Below, piece by piece: positions 8,519 to 18,136 of a DNA stretch of 64,000 bases. Numbering within the stretch: position 1 is the first letter of the stretch; the number at the start of each line of letters is the position of its first letter. The DNA lies in assembly GCF_036346295.1 (NCBI RefSeq), contig NZ_CP107819.1, positions 1,488,001-1,552,000 of the forward strand. Direction: 5' to 3'. Both the position numbers and the translations under genes were made by a program. The stretch is from Streptomyces sp. NBC_00536 (GTDB lineage Bacteria > Actinomycetota > Actinomycetes > Streptomycetales > Streptomycetaceae). The notes below the pieces were generated by a model that had not been told where the DNA came from, ran no database searches, and was given only the letters and a program-made list of their open reading frames with translations.

Positions 8519-9367
8519 TCAGAGCCGGCAGGCGTGGATCGAGGTGGTGAGGATCGCGCGCGCGCCCAGCTCGTACAGGTCGTCCATGATCCGCTGGGCC
8601 TCCTTGGCCGGGACCATGGCACGGACGGCGACCCAGCCCTCGTTGTGCAGCGGGGAGACCGTCGGCGACTCCAGGCCCGGGGTGAGGGCCACCGCGCGCT
8701 CCAGGTGCTCGGCGCGGCAGTCGTAGTCCATCATCACGTAGCTGCGGGCCACCAGGACGCCCTGGAGGCGGCGCAGGAACTGCTGGGCCTGCGGGTCGTC
8801 CGGGTCGGTGGTGCTGCCCCGGATGACCACGGCCTCGGAGGTCATGATCGGCTCGCCGATGACCTCCAGGCCGGCGTTGCGCAGGCTGGTGCCGGTCTCG
8901 ACGACGTCCGCGATGATCTGGGCGACGCCGAGCTGGATGGCGGTCTCGACCGCGCCGTCGAGGTGCACGACGGAGGCGTCGATGCCCTTCTCGGCGAGGT
9001 GCTTGGCGACGATGCCCTCGTAGGAGGTGGCGATCGTCATGCCGGTGAAGTCCTCGGGGCCCTTCGCCGTGCCGGGGATGGTGGCGTAGCGGAAGGTGGA
9101 CCGGCCGAAGTTCAGCGGCAGGATCTCCTCGGCGCTGGCGCCGGAGTCGAGCAGCAGGTCGCGGCCGGTGATGCCGATGTCGAGCTTGCCGGAGGACACG
9201 TAGATCGCGATGTCCTTGGGGCGGAGGTAGAAGAACTCCACCTCGTTCTCGGGGTCGACGACCACGAGCTCCTTGGACTCCTTGCGCATCCGGTAGCCGG
9301 CCTCATGGAGCATCGCCGACGCCGGTCCGGAGAGGGAACCCTTGTTGGGGACGGCGATGCGCAGCAT
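8519..9367 (-). CDS. hisG: ATP phosphoribosyltransferase, HisG
   Basis: HisG joins ATP and PRPP to form phosphoribosyl-ATP, the first step of histidine synthesis. The 282-residue length is the long form, with the C-terminal regulatory domain that binds histidine for feedback inhibition. Visible motifs are the start LRIAVPNKGSLSGPA, the PRPP-side segment DVVETGTSLRNAGLEV and the C-terminal domain from about residue 205. The short HisZ-dependent form is excluded by length. It lies 54 bp after hisE, so the first two histidine steps are co-transcribed while the rest of the pathway is elsewhere. Confidence 0.97.
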   Translation of the reverse strand: MLRIAVPNKGSLSGPASAMLHEAGYRMRKESKELVVVDPENEVEFFYLRPKDIAIYVSSGKLDIGITGRDLLLDSGASAEEILPLNFGRSTFRYATIPGTAKGPEDFTGMTIATSYEGIVAKHLAEKGIDASVVHLDGAVETAIQLGVAQIIADVVETGTSLRNAGLEVIGEPIMTSEAVVIRGSTTDPDDPQAQQFLRRLQGVLVARSYVMMDYDCRAEHLERAVALTPGLESPTVSPLHNEGWVAVRAMVPAKEAQRIMDDLYELGARAILTTSIHACRL

Positions 9368-9421
9368 GGGGCTTCCTTTGGTGCGTGGGTGCGAAAAAGG
9401 GGTGTGTGCGTGCGGGCCGGT

Positions 9422-9700
9422 CTAGAGGTGGGCGTAGACGTCGTCGAGGGAGATCCCGCGCGCGACCATCATCACCTGGACGTGGTAGAGCAGCTGCGAG
9501 ATCTCCTCGGCGGCGGCTTCCTTGCCCTCGTACTCGGCGGCCATCCAGACTTCGGCGGCCTCCTCGACGACCTTCTTGCCGATGGCATGGACTCCCTTGC
9601 CGACCAGCTCGGCGGTGCGGGAGGTGCTCGGGTCGCCGTTGGCTGCCTTGAGCTGGAGCTCGGTGAAGAGCGCCTCGAAGGTCTTGGGTGTGTTCGCCAT
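9422..9700 (-). CDS. hisE: Phosphoribosyl-ATP pyrophosphatase, HisE
   Basis: This 92-residue all-helical MazG-like enzyme hydrolyses phosphoribosyl-ATP to phosphoribosyl-AMP, the second histidine step. The metal-binding glutamate motifs [15 protein letters not shown] and [13 protein letters not shown] are present. It is the stand-alone form rather than a HisI fusion. The ATG at 9700 begins [12 protein letters not shown]; the open frame upstream is out-of-frame shadow of ribH. It lies 35 bp after ribH and upstream of hisG. Confidence 0.96.
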   Translation of the reverse strand: MANTPKTFEALFTELQLKAANGDPSTSRTAELVGKGVHAIGKKVVEEAAEVWMAAEYEGKEAAAEEISQLLYHVQVMMVARGISLDDVYAHL

Positions 9701-9735
9701 GATGGTCCTCAGAATAGAGGGTCCGCCCCTGCCGG

Positions 9736-10221
9736 TTAGCGCCAGGGTTCGCTGACGGTGCGCAGGGTCATGGCGGTGGCGACGGCGGCGGTGACCGCTT
9801 CGTGCCCCTTGTCCTCGTTCGACCCTTCGAGGCCGGCGCGGTCCAGCGCCTGCTCGTCGTTGTCGCAGGTCAGTACGCCGAAGCCGACGGGGACTCCGGT
9901 GTCGAGCGATACCTGCACCAGGCCCTGGGTGACGCCTTGGCACACGTACTCGAAGTGCGGGGTGCCGCCGCGGATGACCACTCCGAGGGCGACGATGGCA
10001 TCGTAGCCGCGACCGGCCAGTACCTTCGCCACCACCGGCAGCTCGAAGCTGCCCGGGACGCGCAGCAGGGTGGGCTCGTCGATGCCCAGCTCGTGCAGGG
10101 CGCGCAGGGCGCCGTCGACGAGGCCGTCCATGACCTTCTCGTGCCACTGGGCCGCGATCACGGCCACCCGCAGGTCTCCGCAGTTCTTGACACTCAGTTC
10201 GGGTGCGCCCTTGCCGCTCAC
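9736..10221 (-). CDS. ribH: 6,7-dimethyl-8-ribityllumazine synthase, RibH
   Basis: RibH condenses the ribityl-pyrimidine with 3,4-dihydroxy-2-butanone 4-phosphate to make the lumazine precursor of riboflavin. The 161-residue length is normal. Visible motifs are the substrate loop [10 protein letters not shown], the phosphate-binding [13 protein letters not shown] with its histidine, and [11 protein letters not shown]. It is the last riboflavin gene of the operon, 90 bp after ribBA. Confidence 0.97.
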   Translation of the reverse strand: MSGKGAPELSVKNCGDLRVAVIAAQWHEKVMDGLVDGALRALHELGIDEPTLLRVPGSFELPVVAKVLAGRGYDAIVALGVVIRGGTPHFEYVCQGVTQGLVQVSLDTGVPVGFGVLTCDNDEQALDRAGLEGSNEDKGHEAVTAAVATAMTLRTVSEPWR

Positions 10222-10311
10222 AGCTCTCCTCGGTGCGTTGGTTCTTTTTCGCTTGCGTTGTCTGTCAGATGTCGGGTGCTGCTGGTGTTGCTGGTGTTGC
10301 TGGTTCAGGTG

Positions 10312-11601
10312 TTACTGGTTGCCGCAGGCCGAGACGGACGCCACGCCGTCGAGCCAGGGCAGGTCGTGCCCCATCCGGTCCCGCTTGGTGCGCAGGTACC
10401 GCAGGTTGTGCTCGCCCGTCTCGGTCGGCATGGCCTCGCGGCTGACGACCTCGATGCCGTGCCGGACCAGGGCCTCGGCCTTCTGGGGGTTGTTCGTCAT
10501 CAGGCGGGTGCTGCGCACCCCCAGGTCGGCGAGCATCTGGGCGCCCGCCCCGTAGTCGCGGGCGTCGGCGGGCAGGCCCAGCTCCAGGTTGGCGTCCAGG
10601 GTGTCGCGGCCGCGCTCCTGGAGTTCGTACGCGCGCAGCTTGGCCAGCAGGCCGATGCCGCGGCCCTCGTGGCCGCGCAGGTAGACGACGACCCCGCGGC
10701 CCTCGGCCTTGATCCGCTCCATGGAGGCGTGCAGCTGGGGGCCGCAGTCGCAGCGCTGGGACTGGAAGATGTCGCCGGTCAGGCACTCGGAGTGCATCCG
10801 GGTCAGGACGTCGCGGCCGTCCCCGATGTCCCCGTGGACCAGGGCGATGTGCTCGACCCCGTCGACGGTGGAGCGGTAGCCGTACGCCGTGAAGTGCCCG
10901 AAGGCGGTCGGCAGGCTGACCTCGGCCTCGCGGCGCACGGTCGGCTCGGCGGAGCGGCGGTAGGCGACCAGGTCCTCGATGGAGATGATCGTCAGGCCGT
11001 GCTTGCGGGCGAAGGGGATCAGCTCGGGCAGCCGGAGCATGACCCCGTCCTCACCGGCGATCTCGACGATCGCGCCCGCCGGGCGCAGGCCCGCGAGGCG
11101 GGCGAGGTCGACGGCGGCCTCGGTGTGGCCGTTGCGGACCAGGACGCCGCCGGGCTTGGCGCGCAGCGGGAAGACGTGGCCCGGGCGGACGAAGTCGTCC
11201 GCGGTGGACGCGCCGCTCGCCAGCAGCCGCAGGGTGGTGGCGCGGTCGGCGGCGGAGATGCCGGTGGAGACGCCGTGCGCGGCGCTCGCGTCGACGGAGA
11301 CGGTGAAGGCGGTCTGCATCGACTCGGTGTTGCGCGCCACCATCTGCGGCAGTTCCAGGCGGTCCAGCTCGGGACCCTCCATGGGCGCGCAGATCAGGCC
11401 GCGGCACTCGCTCATCATGAACGCGATGATCTCGGGGGTGGCCATCTCGGCCGCGATGACGAGGTCGCCCTCGTTCTCGCGGTTCTCGTCGTCCACCACG
11501 ACGACCGGGCGGCCCGCCGCGATGTCGCGGATCGCCTGCTCGACCGGGTCGAGCAGGAAGGACTCGGTGTCGCTCTCGTTGGGCACGGGCTTGAGGGTCA
11601 T
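10312..11601 (-). CDS. ribBA: Bifunctional DHBP synthase / GTP cyclohydrolase II, RibBA
   Basis: This 429-residue fusion supplies both precursors of riboflavin. Residues ~20-220 are DHBP synthase ([16 protein letters not shown] acidic loop, [10 protein letters not shown]). Residues ~225-420 are GTP cyclohydrolase II, with zinc cysteines in [17 protein letters not shown] and the catalytic region [15 protein letters not shown]. Both halves keep their catalytic motifs, unlike some actinobacterial fusions with one dead half. The ATG at 11601 overlaps the ribM stop as ATGA, which indicates coupling. Confidence 0.97.
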   Translation of the reverse strand: MTLKPVPNESDTESFLLDPVEQAIRDIAAGRPVVVVDDENRENEGDLVIAAEMATPEIIAFMMSECRGLICAPMEGPELDRLELPQMVARNTESMQTAFTVSVDASAAHGVSTGISAADRATTLRLLASGASTADDFVRPGHVFPLRAKPGGVLVRNGHTEAAVDLARLAGLRPAGAIVEIAGEDGVMLRLPELIPFARKHGLTIISIEDLVAYRRSAEPTVRREAEVSLPTAFGHFTAYGYRSTVDGVEHIALVHGDIGDGRDVLTRMHSECLTGDIFQSQRCDCGPQLHASMERIKAEGRGVVVYLRGHEGRGIGLLAKLRAYELQERGRDTLDANLELGLPADARDYGAGAQMLADLGVRSTRLMTNNPQKAEALVRHGIEVVSREAMPTETGEHNLRYLRTKRDRMGHDLPWLDGVASVSACGNQ

Positions 11602-12254
11602 GCCGTTGCTCCTTCCAGGGCCGGTGCGTCGGTGGTGGTGCGCGAGCGCTGGTACCAGTCGTAGGCGCCCCACAGCACGAGGGCGAAGTAGACGACGTAG
11701 ACGAGGCCCGAGAAGACCAGACCGCTCTGGAATGCGAGCGGAACGCCGACGAGGTCGACCAGCAGCCACGCGAACCAGAACTCGACGAGACCGCGGGCCT
11801 GGGCCACCATCGCCACGATGGTGCCGACGAAGATGTAGGCGTCCGCCCACGGGCTCCAGGAGAGCGAGGGGACGAGGGTGAAGAGGCCGCCGACCGCGGC
11901 GGTGCCCAGCGCCGCGCCCGCCAGCAGCAGGCCGCGCTCGGTCCAGGTGGCGGTGCGCACGGCGATGGAGCCGTCCTGGGCCTGCTGCTTGCCGCGCTGC
12001 CAGGCGCGCCAGCCCCAGAGGGCCACGGCGATGACCAGGAGCTGCTTGCCGACGCCGCCCGCGAGGTGGGCGGTGGCGTAGGCGCCGACCAGGATGAGGC
12101 CGGAGAGCAGCTGGGCGGGCCAGGTCCATATGGAGCGGCGCCAGCCGAGGGCGAGGGCCGCCAGGCCCATCAGGTTGCCGATCATGTCCGACCAGATGAC
12201 CTTCTGGCCGAAGACGGCGAAGGCCTCGGTGTTGAGCCAGGAGAGCGCGCTCAC
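11598..12254 (-). CDS. ribM: Riboflavin transporter of the PnuC/PnuX family, RibM
   Basis: This 218-residue membrane protein has about seven segments of the PnuC family ([40 protein letters not shown]). PnuC proteins facilitate vitamin uptake. When encoded inside an FMN-regulated rib operon between riboflavin synthase and ribBA, as in the Streptomyces davaonensis ribEMABH order, the member is the riboflavin/roseoflavin facilitator RibM. That assignment rests on position; sequence alone would also allow nicotinamide riboside transport. The GTG start at 12254 overlaps the ribE stop by four bases. Confidence 0.88.
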   Translation of the reverse strand: MSALSWLNTEAFAVFGQKVIWSDMIGNLMGLAALALGWRRSIWTWPAQLLSGLILVGAYATAHLAGGVGKQLLVIAVALWGWRAWQRGKQQAQDGSIAVRTATWTERGLLLAGAALGTAAVGGLFTLVPSLSWSPWADAYIFVGTIVAMVAQARGLVEFWFAWLLVDLVGVPLAFQSGLVFSGLVYVVYFALVLWGAYDWYQRSRTTTDAPALEGATA

Positions 12255-12901
12255 CGGTCCGTCTCCTTCGTGGTCCCGTCGGCCGCGGACGCGGCGGCGG
12301 TCAGCGGGTCGACCCCGGCGGCCAGGAGGCGCTCGACGTACTTCGCGAGGACGTCGACCTCCAGGTTGACCGGGTCGCCGGGCTGCTTGATGCCGAGCGT
12401 GGTCAGGTTCAGCGTGGTGGGGATGAGGCTGATGGTGAAGAAGTCGGCGGCGGCCTCGACCACGGTGAGGCTGACGCCGTCGACCGTGATGGAGCCCTTC
12501 TCGACCACGTACCGGGCCAGCCGGGCCGGCAGCGAGACCTTGACGAGTTCCCAGTGCTCGGAGGGGGTGCGGGAGAGGATCCGGCCGGTGCCGTCCACGT
12601 GGCCCTGGACCAGGTGTCCGCCGAGGCGGCCGCCGAGGGCCATCGGGCGCTCCAGGTTGACCCGGGATCCCTTGGCCAGGGCGCCGAGGCTGGAGCGGTC
12701 GAGGGTCTCCTGCATGACGTCGGCGGTGAACTCGCCGTCCCCGGTCTCCACGACCGTCAGACAGACGCCGTTGACGGCGATCGAATCCCCGTGCTTGGCG
12801 CCTTCGGTGACGACGGGTCCGCGCAGCCGGAAGCGGGAGGCCTCCGTGAGCTGCTCGACGGCGGTGACCTCGCCCAGTTCTTCGACGATTCCGGTGAACA
12901 C
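12251..12901 (-). CDS. ribE: Riboflavin synthase, RibE (alpha subunit type)
   Basis: This enzyme dismutates two lumazine molecules to riboflavin. The 216 residues consist of two lumazine-binding repeats: repeat one starts [12 protein letters not shown] and contains [10 protein letters not shown]; repeat two starts near [11 protein letters not shown] and contains [11 protein letters not shown] catalytic-type N-terminal MFTGIVE is intact. The GTG start follows the ribD stop with no gap, and the stop overlaps ribM as GTGA. Confidence 0.96.
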   Translation of the reverse strand: MFTGIVEELGEVTAVEQLTEASRFRLRGPVVTEGAKHGDSIAVNGVCLTVVETGDGEFTADVMQETLDRSSLGALAKGSRVNLERPMALGGRLGGHLVQGHVDGTGRILSRTPSEHWELVKVSLPARLARYVVEKGSITVDGVSLTVVEAAADFFTISLIPTTLNLTTLGIKQPGDPVNLEVDVLAKYVERLLAAGVDPLTAAASAADGTTKETDR

Positions 12902-14026
12902 TCAGTGCTCCTTGAGGGCGGTGAGGGCGGTGGGGACGGCGTCGGCCGCGGGAACGGCGGTGACGCGCAGATCGGGACCGAGGCGGACCACCTCGGTGAT
13001 CTCCAGGCGCAGGGCCTGGCCGAGCGTGGTGATCCCGGCGTCGGCGAGGGCGTTGGGGCCCGCGCCGAGGAGGACCGGGGCGAGGTAGCCGACGACCCGG
13101 TCGACGGCTCCCGCGGCGACGAAGGCGCCGGCCAGGGTCGGCCCGCCTTCGACGAGGACGGAGCGCACCCCGCGGGCGGACAGCTCGGCGAGGAGCGCGT
13201 CCACGGAGATGCCGTGCTTGTCGTGGGGCAGCCGGGCCACCTCGACGCCCGCCAGGTGGCGGGTGTCGGCGTCCTCGGCGACGGCCACCAGGGTGGGGGC
13301 GGCCTCGTCGAGGATCCGGGCGGTGGGCCGGATGGTGGCGCGGGTGTCGAGGACGACGCGCAGGGGCTGGCGGGCGCCCTCGACGCCGCGGACCGCGAGG
13401 TGCGGGTCGTCGGCGCGCAGGGTGCCCGAGCCGACGACGACCGCGTCGGCCTCGGCGCGCAGCCGGTGGACGTCGGCGCGGGACTCGGGGCCGCTGATCC
13501 AGCGGCTGGTCCCGTCGGCGGCGGCGACCCGGCCGTCCAGGGTGGCGGCGTACTTCCAGAGGACGTAGGGGCGGCCCAGGCGTACGGAGGTCAGCCAGGG
13601 CAGGTTCCCCGCCTCGGCCTCGCCGCGCAGCAGCCCGCCCAGGACCTCGATCCCGGCGCCCTGCAGGGTGGCGGCGCCGCCGCTGGCCTGCGGGTTCGGG
13701 TCGGGGACGGCGTAGACGACACGGGTGATCCCGGCGTCGCGCAGGGCCTCGGCGCAGGGGCCCGTACGGCCGGTGTGGTTGCAGGGTTCGAGGGTGACGT
13801 AGGCGGTGGCGCCGCGGGCGGCGTCCCCTGCGGCACGCAGGGCGTGCACCTCGGCGTGCGGGCCGCCGGCCCGCTGGTGCCAGCCCTCGCCGACGGTCCG
13901 GCCTTCGGCATCGGTGATGACGCAGCCGACGACGGGGTTGGGGCTGGTGAAGCCGAGGCCGCGGGCGGCCAGCTCGATGGCACGCCGCATGGCGTGCGTG
14001 TCGTTCGCGTCGGCGCGTGTCGCCAC
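12902..14026 (-). CDS. ribD: Bifunctional pyrimidine deaminase/reductase, RibD
   Basis: RibD carries out the deamination and side-chain reduction steps of riboflavin synthesis. Zinc-site residues of the deaminase are visible: HAE at 57-59 and Cys82/Cys91 in [11 protein letters not shown]. The reductase domain follows from about residue 145 ([30 protein letters not shown]). I chose the GTG at 14026 because AGGAGGA lies five bases upstream; an ATG at 14044 has a poorer site. Product is 374 residues. It is the first gene of the operon, about 170 bases downstream of the FMN aptamer. Confidence 0.94.
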   Translation of the reverse strand: MATRADANDTHAMRRAIELAARGLGFTSPNPVVGCVITDAEGRTVGEGWHQRAGGPHAEVHALRAAGDAARGATAYVTLEPCNHTGRTGPCAEALRDAGITRVVYAVPDPNPQASGGAATLQGAGIEVLGGLLRGEAEAGNLPWLTSVRLGRPYVLWKYAATLDGRVAAADGTSRWISGPESRADVHRLRAEADAVVVGSGTLRADDPHLAVRGVEGARQPLRVVLDTRATIRPTARILDEAAPTLVAVAEDADTRHLAGVEVARLPHDKHGISVDALLAELSARGVRSVLVEGGPTLAGAFVAAGAVDRVVGYLAPVLLGAGPNALADAGITTLGQALRLEITEVVRLGPDLRVTAVPAADAVPTALTALKEH

Positions 14027-14198
14027 CGGGTCCTCCTGCCTCATCGGGCACGGACTCCGGGGCCTGTCGGGATACGACAGATGAAGCGGGTAGCACACGC
14101 GGGGACGCCGGGGCCGGGATTCCGGTCCGTCCGAGACGTATCCCCTGGGGGTTACGCCGACGAACCGCCGACGGCGGCGTACCGGTGACTGGCCCGCC

Positions 14199-14327
14199 GC
14201 GCACTGCCTCCCATCCGGACTTTAACCGTCGGTCCAGGAATTTCACCTGGTCAACCGGCCGCTGGCTGCGGACGGGTCGCGGACTATAACCGCCGGTTCG
14301 GAATTACACCGACCCCGGAGTGCGCTG
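14199..14327 (-). promoter_or_regulatory. FMN riboswitch (RFN element)
   Basis: Read on the minus strand, the stretch begins GCGCACTCCGGGGTCGGTG and ends GGATGGGAGGCAGTGCGC, the closing P1 helix and conserved blocks of the RFN aptamer. The internal motifs AGTCCGCGACCCG and AGTCCGGATGGGAG are also present. FMN binding should shut off the ribD-ribE-ribM-ribBA-ribH unit. About 170 bases separate it from ribD, enough for an expression platform, but I cannot tell transcriptional from translational control by eye. Confidence 0.95.
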
Positions 14328-14454
14328 CTACTGGTACTAGGGCCAGTGTGCCACGAGTGATCGGAAGCCATGCCCGCAAGTACTTGTGGCCTGGCTCACA
14401 CGTTCGGCGCAATTTCCGTGCGACATCCGGCGCGGCATCCCGAGGGTTCAGCTT

Positions 14455-14496
14455 TGGTCCAGACCTATTGACGGTCTGGTCTAGTCCTCTTAACGT
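14455..14496 (+). promoter_or_regulatory. Chitinase promoter with paired 12-bp direct repeats
   Basis: Direct repeats TGGTCCAGACCT (14455-14466) and TGGTCTAGTCCT (14477-14488) are spaced 22 bp, two helical turns. They match the conserved repeat of Streptomyces chitinase promoters and resemble the DasR operator core TGGTCTAGACCA. A -35 TTGACG (14468-14473) lies between them, and a -10 TAACGT (14491-14496) follows after 17 bases, so bound protein would cover the promoter. Induction by chitin-derived sugars is the expected behaviour. Confidence 0.85.
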
Positions 14497-14606
14497 TCCC
14501 TTCATCTTCCCCGGGAGCCGGCCCTCCGATGTGCGCACGTCACGGGCCAACCAGCGCCACTTTTACGCACGTTGTGTCCGATTACCTCCCCTCCCCAGGA
14601 GGCACA

Positions 14607-16991
14607 ATGCCGTCCCCCACGCGCACCCGGGCCATGCTCCTGGCCTCCGGTGCCGCCATCGCAGGCCTGCTGATCGGCGGCCTCTCCGCGGGCGTGTCGC
14701 ACGCGGCCGACAACGAGAGCTGTCGTCCCGACGGGCTGTACAAGACCCCGGGCGTCGACGTCCCCTACTGCTCGGTCTACGACGCCGAGGGCCGCGAGAA
14801 GATGGGCCCCGACCACCAGCGACGGGTCATCGGCTACTTCACCGGCTGGCGCACCGGCAAGGACGGCACCCCCGCCTACCTGGCCAACAACATCCCGTGG
14901 GACAAGGTCACCCACCTCAACTACGCCTTCGGCCACGTCGGCTCCGACAACAAACTGTCGGTCGGCGCGGACGGCCCGAACAACGCGGCCACCGGGATGA
15001 CCTGGCCGGGCGTCGCGGGCGCGGAGATGGACCCCTCGCTCCCCTACAAGGGCCACTTCAACCTGCTGAACAAGTTCAAGAAGCAGTACCCCAACGTCAA
15101 GACGCTGATCTCGGTCGGCGGCTGGGCGGAGACCGGCGGCTACTTCGGCGACGACGGCAACCGGGTGAACTCCGGCGGCTTCTACTCCATGGCCACCAAC
15201 GCCGACGGCTCGGTCAACCAGGCCGGCATCGACACCTTCGCGAACTCCTCCGTCGACTTCATCCGCACGTACGGGTTCAACGGCGTCGACATCGACTACG
15301 AGTACCCGACCACGATGAAGGACGCGGGCAACCCGCTCGACTGGCAGCTCTCCAACGCCCGCCGCGCGGGCCTGGTCAAGGGCTACGCCGCGCTGATGAA
15401 GTCGCTGCGCGAGAAGCTCGACCGCGCGGGCGCCGCCGACGGCAAGCACTACCTGCTCTCCGTCGCCGCCCCCTCCTCCGGCTACCTGCTGCGGGGCATG
15501 GAGACGTTCCAGATGCAGAAGTACCTGGACTACGTCAACATCATGTCCTACGACCTGCACGGCGCCTGGAACGAGTACGTCGGCCCCAACGCCTCCCTCT
15601 TCGACGACGGCAAGGACGCCGAACTGGCCTCCGCGGGCGTCTACTCGACCTCCCAGTACGGCGGCATCGGGTACCTGAACTCCGACTGGGCCTACCACTA
15701 CTTCCGCGGCTCGATGCCGGCGGGCCGCATCAACATGGGCCTGCCCTACTACACCCGCGGGTTCAAGAACGTACAGGGCGGCACGGACGGCCTGTGGGGC
15801 AAGGCCCCGGCCACCAACTGCCCGGCGGGCGCGGGTCTGACCAAGTGCGGTGACGGCGCGGTCGGCATCGACAACCTGTGGCACGACCTGGACACCAACG
15901 GGGTCGAGGCCCCGGCCGGCTCCAACCCGATGTGGCACGCCAAGAACCTGGAGAAGGGGGTCGTCGGCGACTACGTCACCAAGTACGGCTTCCCGGCGAA
16001 CACCACCCTGACCGGCACCTACGTCCGCAAGTACGACTCCACGCTGGTCGCGCCGTGGCTGTGGAACGACCAGAAGAAGGTCTTCCTCTCCACCGAGGAC
16101 GAGCAGTCGGTGGGCGCCAAGGCCGACTACGTGGTCAACAAGGGCATCGGCGGCACGATGGTGTGGGAGCTGGCGGGCGACTACGCCTACAACTCCGCCA
16201 AGGGCCAGTACGAGATGGGCAGCACGCTCACCACGGCGATGTACGACAAGTTCAAGGCGGCCGCCCCGTACGGCGCCAAGCGGGCCACGATCACCATGCC
16301 GACCGAGTCGATCAAGGTGGACACCGAGTTCGGCCAGTTCCCGCTGGGCGACTCGAACTACCCGATCAGTCCCAAGCTGAAGATCACCAACAACACCACG
16401 GCCACCCTGCCCGGCGGCACGGAGTTCCAGTTCGACTACTCCTCCTCCGCGCCGAACAACGCCAAGGACCAGTCCGGCTGGGGCACCACGGTGATCCGCA
16501 GCGACCACACGGGCACCAACGTGGGCGGCCTCAAGGGCGACTACAACCGGGTCTCGCTGAAGCTGCCGAGCTGGCAGACGCTGGCCCCGGGGGCCTCGGT
16601 GGAGCTGGACTTCGTCTACTACCTGCCGACCTCCACCCCGTCCAACTGGACGGTGACCTTCGGCGGCAAGACCTACGGCATCGCCGGTGACCTGGCGCGC
16701 GGCACCACGGTGGTCGAGCCGGGGGGCCCGACCACCCCGCCCACCACCCCGCCGACGACTCCCCCGACCACGCCTCCGACGACTCCGCCCACCACCCCGC
16801 CGACCACGCCGCCCACCACGCCTCCGGGCGGGACCTGCACCAGCCCGGCGTACGTGGCGGGCAACACCTACACCGGCGGCTCGGTCGTCTCGCACAAGGG
16901 CCACAACTGGAAGGCCCAGTGGTGGACGCAGAACGAGGAGCCCGGCACCACCGGTGACTGGGGCGTCTGGAAGGACCAGGGCGCCTGCTGA
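14607..16991 (+). CDS. Secreted GH18 chitinase with C-terminal chitin-binding module
   Basis: This 794-residue enzyme hydrolyses chitin outside the cell. A signal peptide ([20 protein letters not shown], cleavage near SHAADNE) is followed by a GH18 barrel. The catalytic strand reads FNGVDIDYE with Glu232 as acid; the usual first Asp of the motif is Asn225. A beta-sandwich region (about 565-705) follows, then a Pro/Thr linker of PTTPP repeats (708-740), and a CBM5/12-type chitin-binding module ending in WKDQGAC. AGGAGG lies four bases before the ATG. The promoter repeats upstream support chitin-linked control. Confidence 0.95.
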   Translation: MPSPTRTRAMLLASGAAIAGLLIGGLSAGVSHAADNESCRPDGLYKTPGVDVPYCSVYDAEGREKMGPDHQRRVIGYFTGWRTGKDGTPAYLANNIPWDKVTHLNYAFGHVGSDNKLSVGADGPNNAATGMTWPGVAGAEMDPSLPYKGHFNLLNKFKKQYPNVKTLISVGGWAETGGYFGDDGNRVNSGGFYSMATNADGSVNQAGIDTFANSSVDFIRTYGFNGVDIDYEYPTTMKDAGNPLDWQLSNARRAGLVKGYAALMKSLREKLDRAGAADGKHYLLSVAAPSSGYLLRGMETFQMQKYLDYVNIMSYDLHGAWNEYVGPNASLFDDGKDAELASAGVYSTSQYGGIGYLNSDWAYHYFRGSMPAGRINMGLPYYTRGFKNVQGGTDGLWGKAPATNCPAGAGLTKCGDGAVGIDNLWHDLDTNGVEAPAGSNPMWHAKNLEKGVVGDYVTKYGFPANTTLTGTYVRKYDSTLVAPWLWNDQKKVFLSTEDEQSVGAKADYVVNKGIGGTMVWELAGDYAYNSAKGQYEMGSTLTTAMYDKFKAAAPYGAKRATITMPTESIKVDTEFGQFPLGDSNYPISPKLKITNNTTATLPGGTEFQFDYSSSAPNNAKDQSGWGTTVIRSDHTGTNVGGLKGDYNRVSLKLPSWQTLAPGASVELDFVYYLPTSTPSNWTVTFGGKTYGIAGDLARGTTVVEPGGPTTPPTTPPTTPPTTPPTTPPTTPPTTPPTTPPGGTCTSPAYVAGNTYTGGSVVSHKGHNWKAQWWTQNEEPGTTGDWGVWKDQGAC
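16728..16826 (+). repeat. PTTPP-encoding microsatellite
   Basis: Fifteen-base units of the CCG/ACC/ACS/CCS type are repeated about six to seven times within the chitinase linker (residues 708-740). Because the unit is a multiple of three, length change by slippage would keep the frame and only alter linker length. Confidence 0.85.
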
Positions 16992-17028
16992 CCCGGTGCA
17001 CCCGGTGGATCCGGTGCACCCGTAGGAC

Positions 17029-17066
17029 ACGAGGACCCGGTGGCCCGGCGGCCACCGGGTCCTCGT
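17029..17066 (+). terminator. Terminator after the chitinase gene
   Basis: A 16-bp perfect stem (17029-17044 with 17051-17066) closes a six-base loop 38 bases past the chitinase stop codon. Confidence 0.85.
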
Positions 17067-17156
17067 ACGTGCATGTCACATTTCCCTGCGCCGTTCAGTC
17101 AATGCTGACGAGGGGCGCGCCGTGTGCCCCGTCGGCAGCGGCGAAAGGCGGACACC

Positions 17157-17906
17157 ATGAGCACCATCCTCGTCACCGGGGGCACCGGAACCCTCGGCTC
17201 GCTGGTCAGCGAGCGGCTGCGGGCCGCGGGCCACGAGGTCCGCGTGCTGAGCCGCCACTCCCCGCAGTACCCCGTCGACCTGCGCGACGGCGGCGGGCTG
17301 GACGCGGCGATGGCGGGTGCGGACGTGGTCGTGCACTGCGCGAGCAGCCCGCGCGGGGGCGACGACGTGGCCGCCCGGCACCTGATCGACGCGGCCCGGC
17401 GGGCCGGGACCGCGCACCTCGTCTACATCTCGATCGTCGGCGTGGACGTGGTCCCCTTCGGCTACTACACGATGAAGCTGAAGGTGGAGCGGATGCTGGA
17501 GGCGTCGGGGCTCGGCGTGACGATCCTGCGGACCACCCAGTTCCACGACCTGGTGGCCCAGGCGGTGGGCACGGCGGCGAAGCTGCCGGTGGTGCCGGTG
17601 GTGCCGCTGCCGAAGGGGGTCCAGGTGCAGCCGATCGCGGTCGACGAGGTCGCGGACCGGCTCGCGGAGCTGGCCGTGGCGCCCCCGGCGGGCCGGGTGG
17701 AGGACATGGGCGGCCCCGAGGTGCGGACCCTGGCCGACCTGGGCCGCGCGTATCTGGCCGCACGCGGCAGCCGCCGCCGCGTCGTCACCTTCCCGCTGGC
17801 GGGCCGGGCCTACGCCGCCTTCCGCCGCGGCGGCCACCTGACCCCGGAGCACGCGGTGGGCCGAGTCACCTTCGCCGACTTCCTGGCCGCCTCCGCACAC
17901 CGCTGA
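17157..17906 (+). CDS. NAD(P)-binding Rossmann protein (NmrA/atypical SDR type)
   Basis: This 249-residue protein starts with the dinucleotide loop ILVTGGTGTLGSLVSERL and has later SDR features (VVVHCASSP, LVYISIVGVDVVPFGYYTMKLKVE). The Tyr-x3-Lys pair appears as YYTMKLK. It resembles the atypical SDRs related to NmrA and complex-I assembly factors, which reduce small molecules or sense NADP. No substrate is evident. The ATG at 17157 has AAAGGCGGA upstream. It is monocistronic, between the chitinase terminator and a repeat cluster. Confidence 0.8.
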   Translation: MSTILVTGGTGTLGSLVSERLRAAGHEVRVLSRHSPQYPVDLRDGGGLDAAMAGADVVVHCASSPRGGDDVAARHLIDAARRAGTAHLVYISIVGVDVVPFGYYTMKLKVERMLEASGLGVTILRTTQFHDLVAQAVGTAAKLPVVPVVPLPKGVQVQPIAVDEVADRLAELAVAPPAGRVEDMGGPEVRTLADLGRAYLAARGSRRRVVTFPLAGRAYAAFRRGGHLTPEHAVGRVTFADFLAASAHR

Positions 17907-17914
17907 ACGGGGCG

Positions 17915-18112
17915 AATCCAGCCTCGCCGGCGTTTGAGGCGCCCCCGGAGGGCCCACCGAGCAGCCACGCAGGCCCGAGGCGGGCCTAATCCAGCCCCGC
18001 CGGCGTTTGAGGCGCCCCCGGAGGGCCCACCGAGCGGCCACGCGAGCCCGGGCGGCGGGTGTCCGGTGCGGCGCACGTGCCTCCGGCGGGCCCTCAATCG
18101 CCGGGCAGGCTG
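17915..18112. repeat. Cluster of GCCGGCGTTTGAGG-family repeats
   Basis: Two tandem copies of a 73-bp unit (17915-17987 and 17988-18060) share AATCCAGCC, the CGCCGGCGTTTGAGGCGCC core and CCCCCGGAGGGCCCACCGAG. A third, inverted and diverged copy lies at 18081-18112 (CCTCAATCGCCGGGCAGGCT). The inverted copy can pair with an upright one into a long hairpin. The cluster sits between two convergent genes. Confidence 0.85.
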
Positions 18113-18136
18113 AGGGTGCACCGGTCACCGCACCGG

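Noticed and set aside
14284..14550. An 88-codon minus-strand frame overlapping the riboswitch
   Set aside because: It covers the RFN aptamer and the chitinase promoter and has no recognisable protein features.
16728..16826. Short regular repeat as CRISPR or regulatory satellite
   Set aside because: It is an in-frame PTTPP linker inside the chitinase gene.
14502..17030. An 842-codon open frame antisense to the chitinase
   Set aside because: It is a high-GC shadow frame. The sense strand carries a complete chitinase with signal peptide, catalytic motif, ribosome site and promoter.
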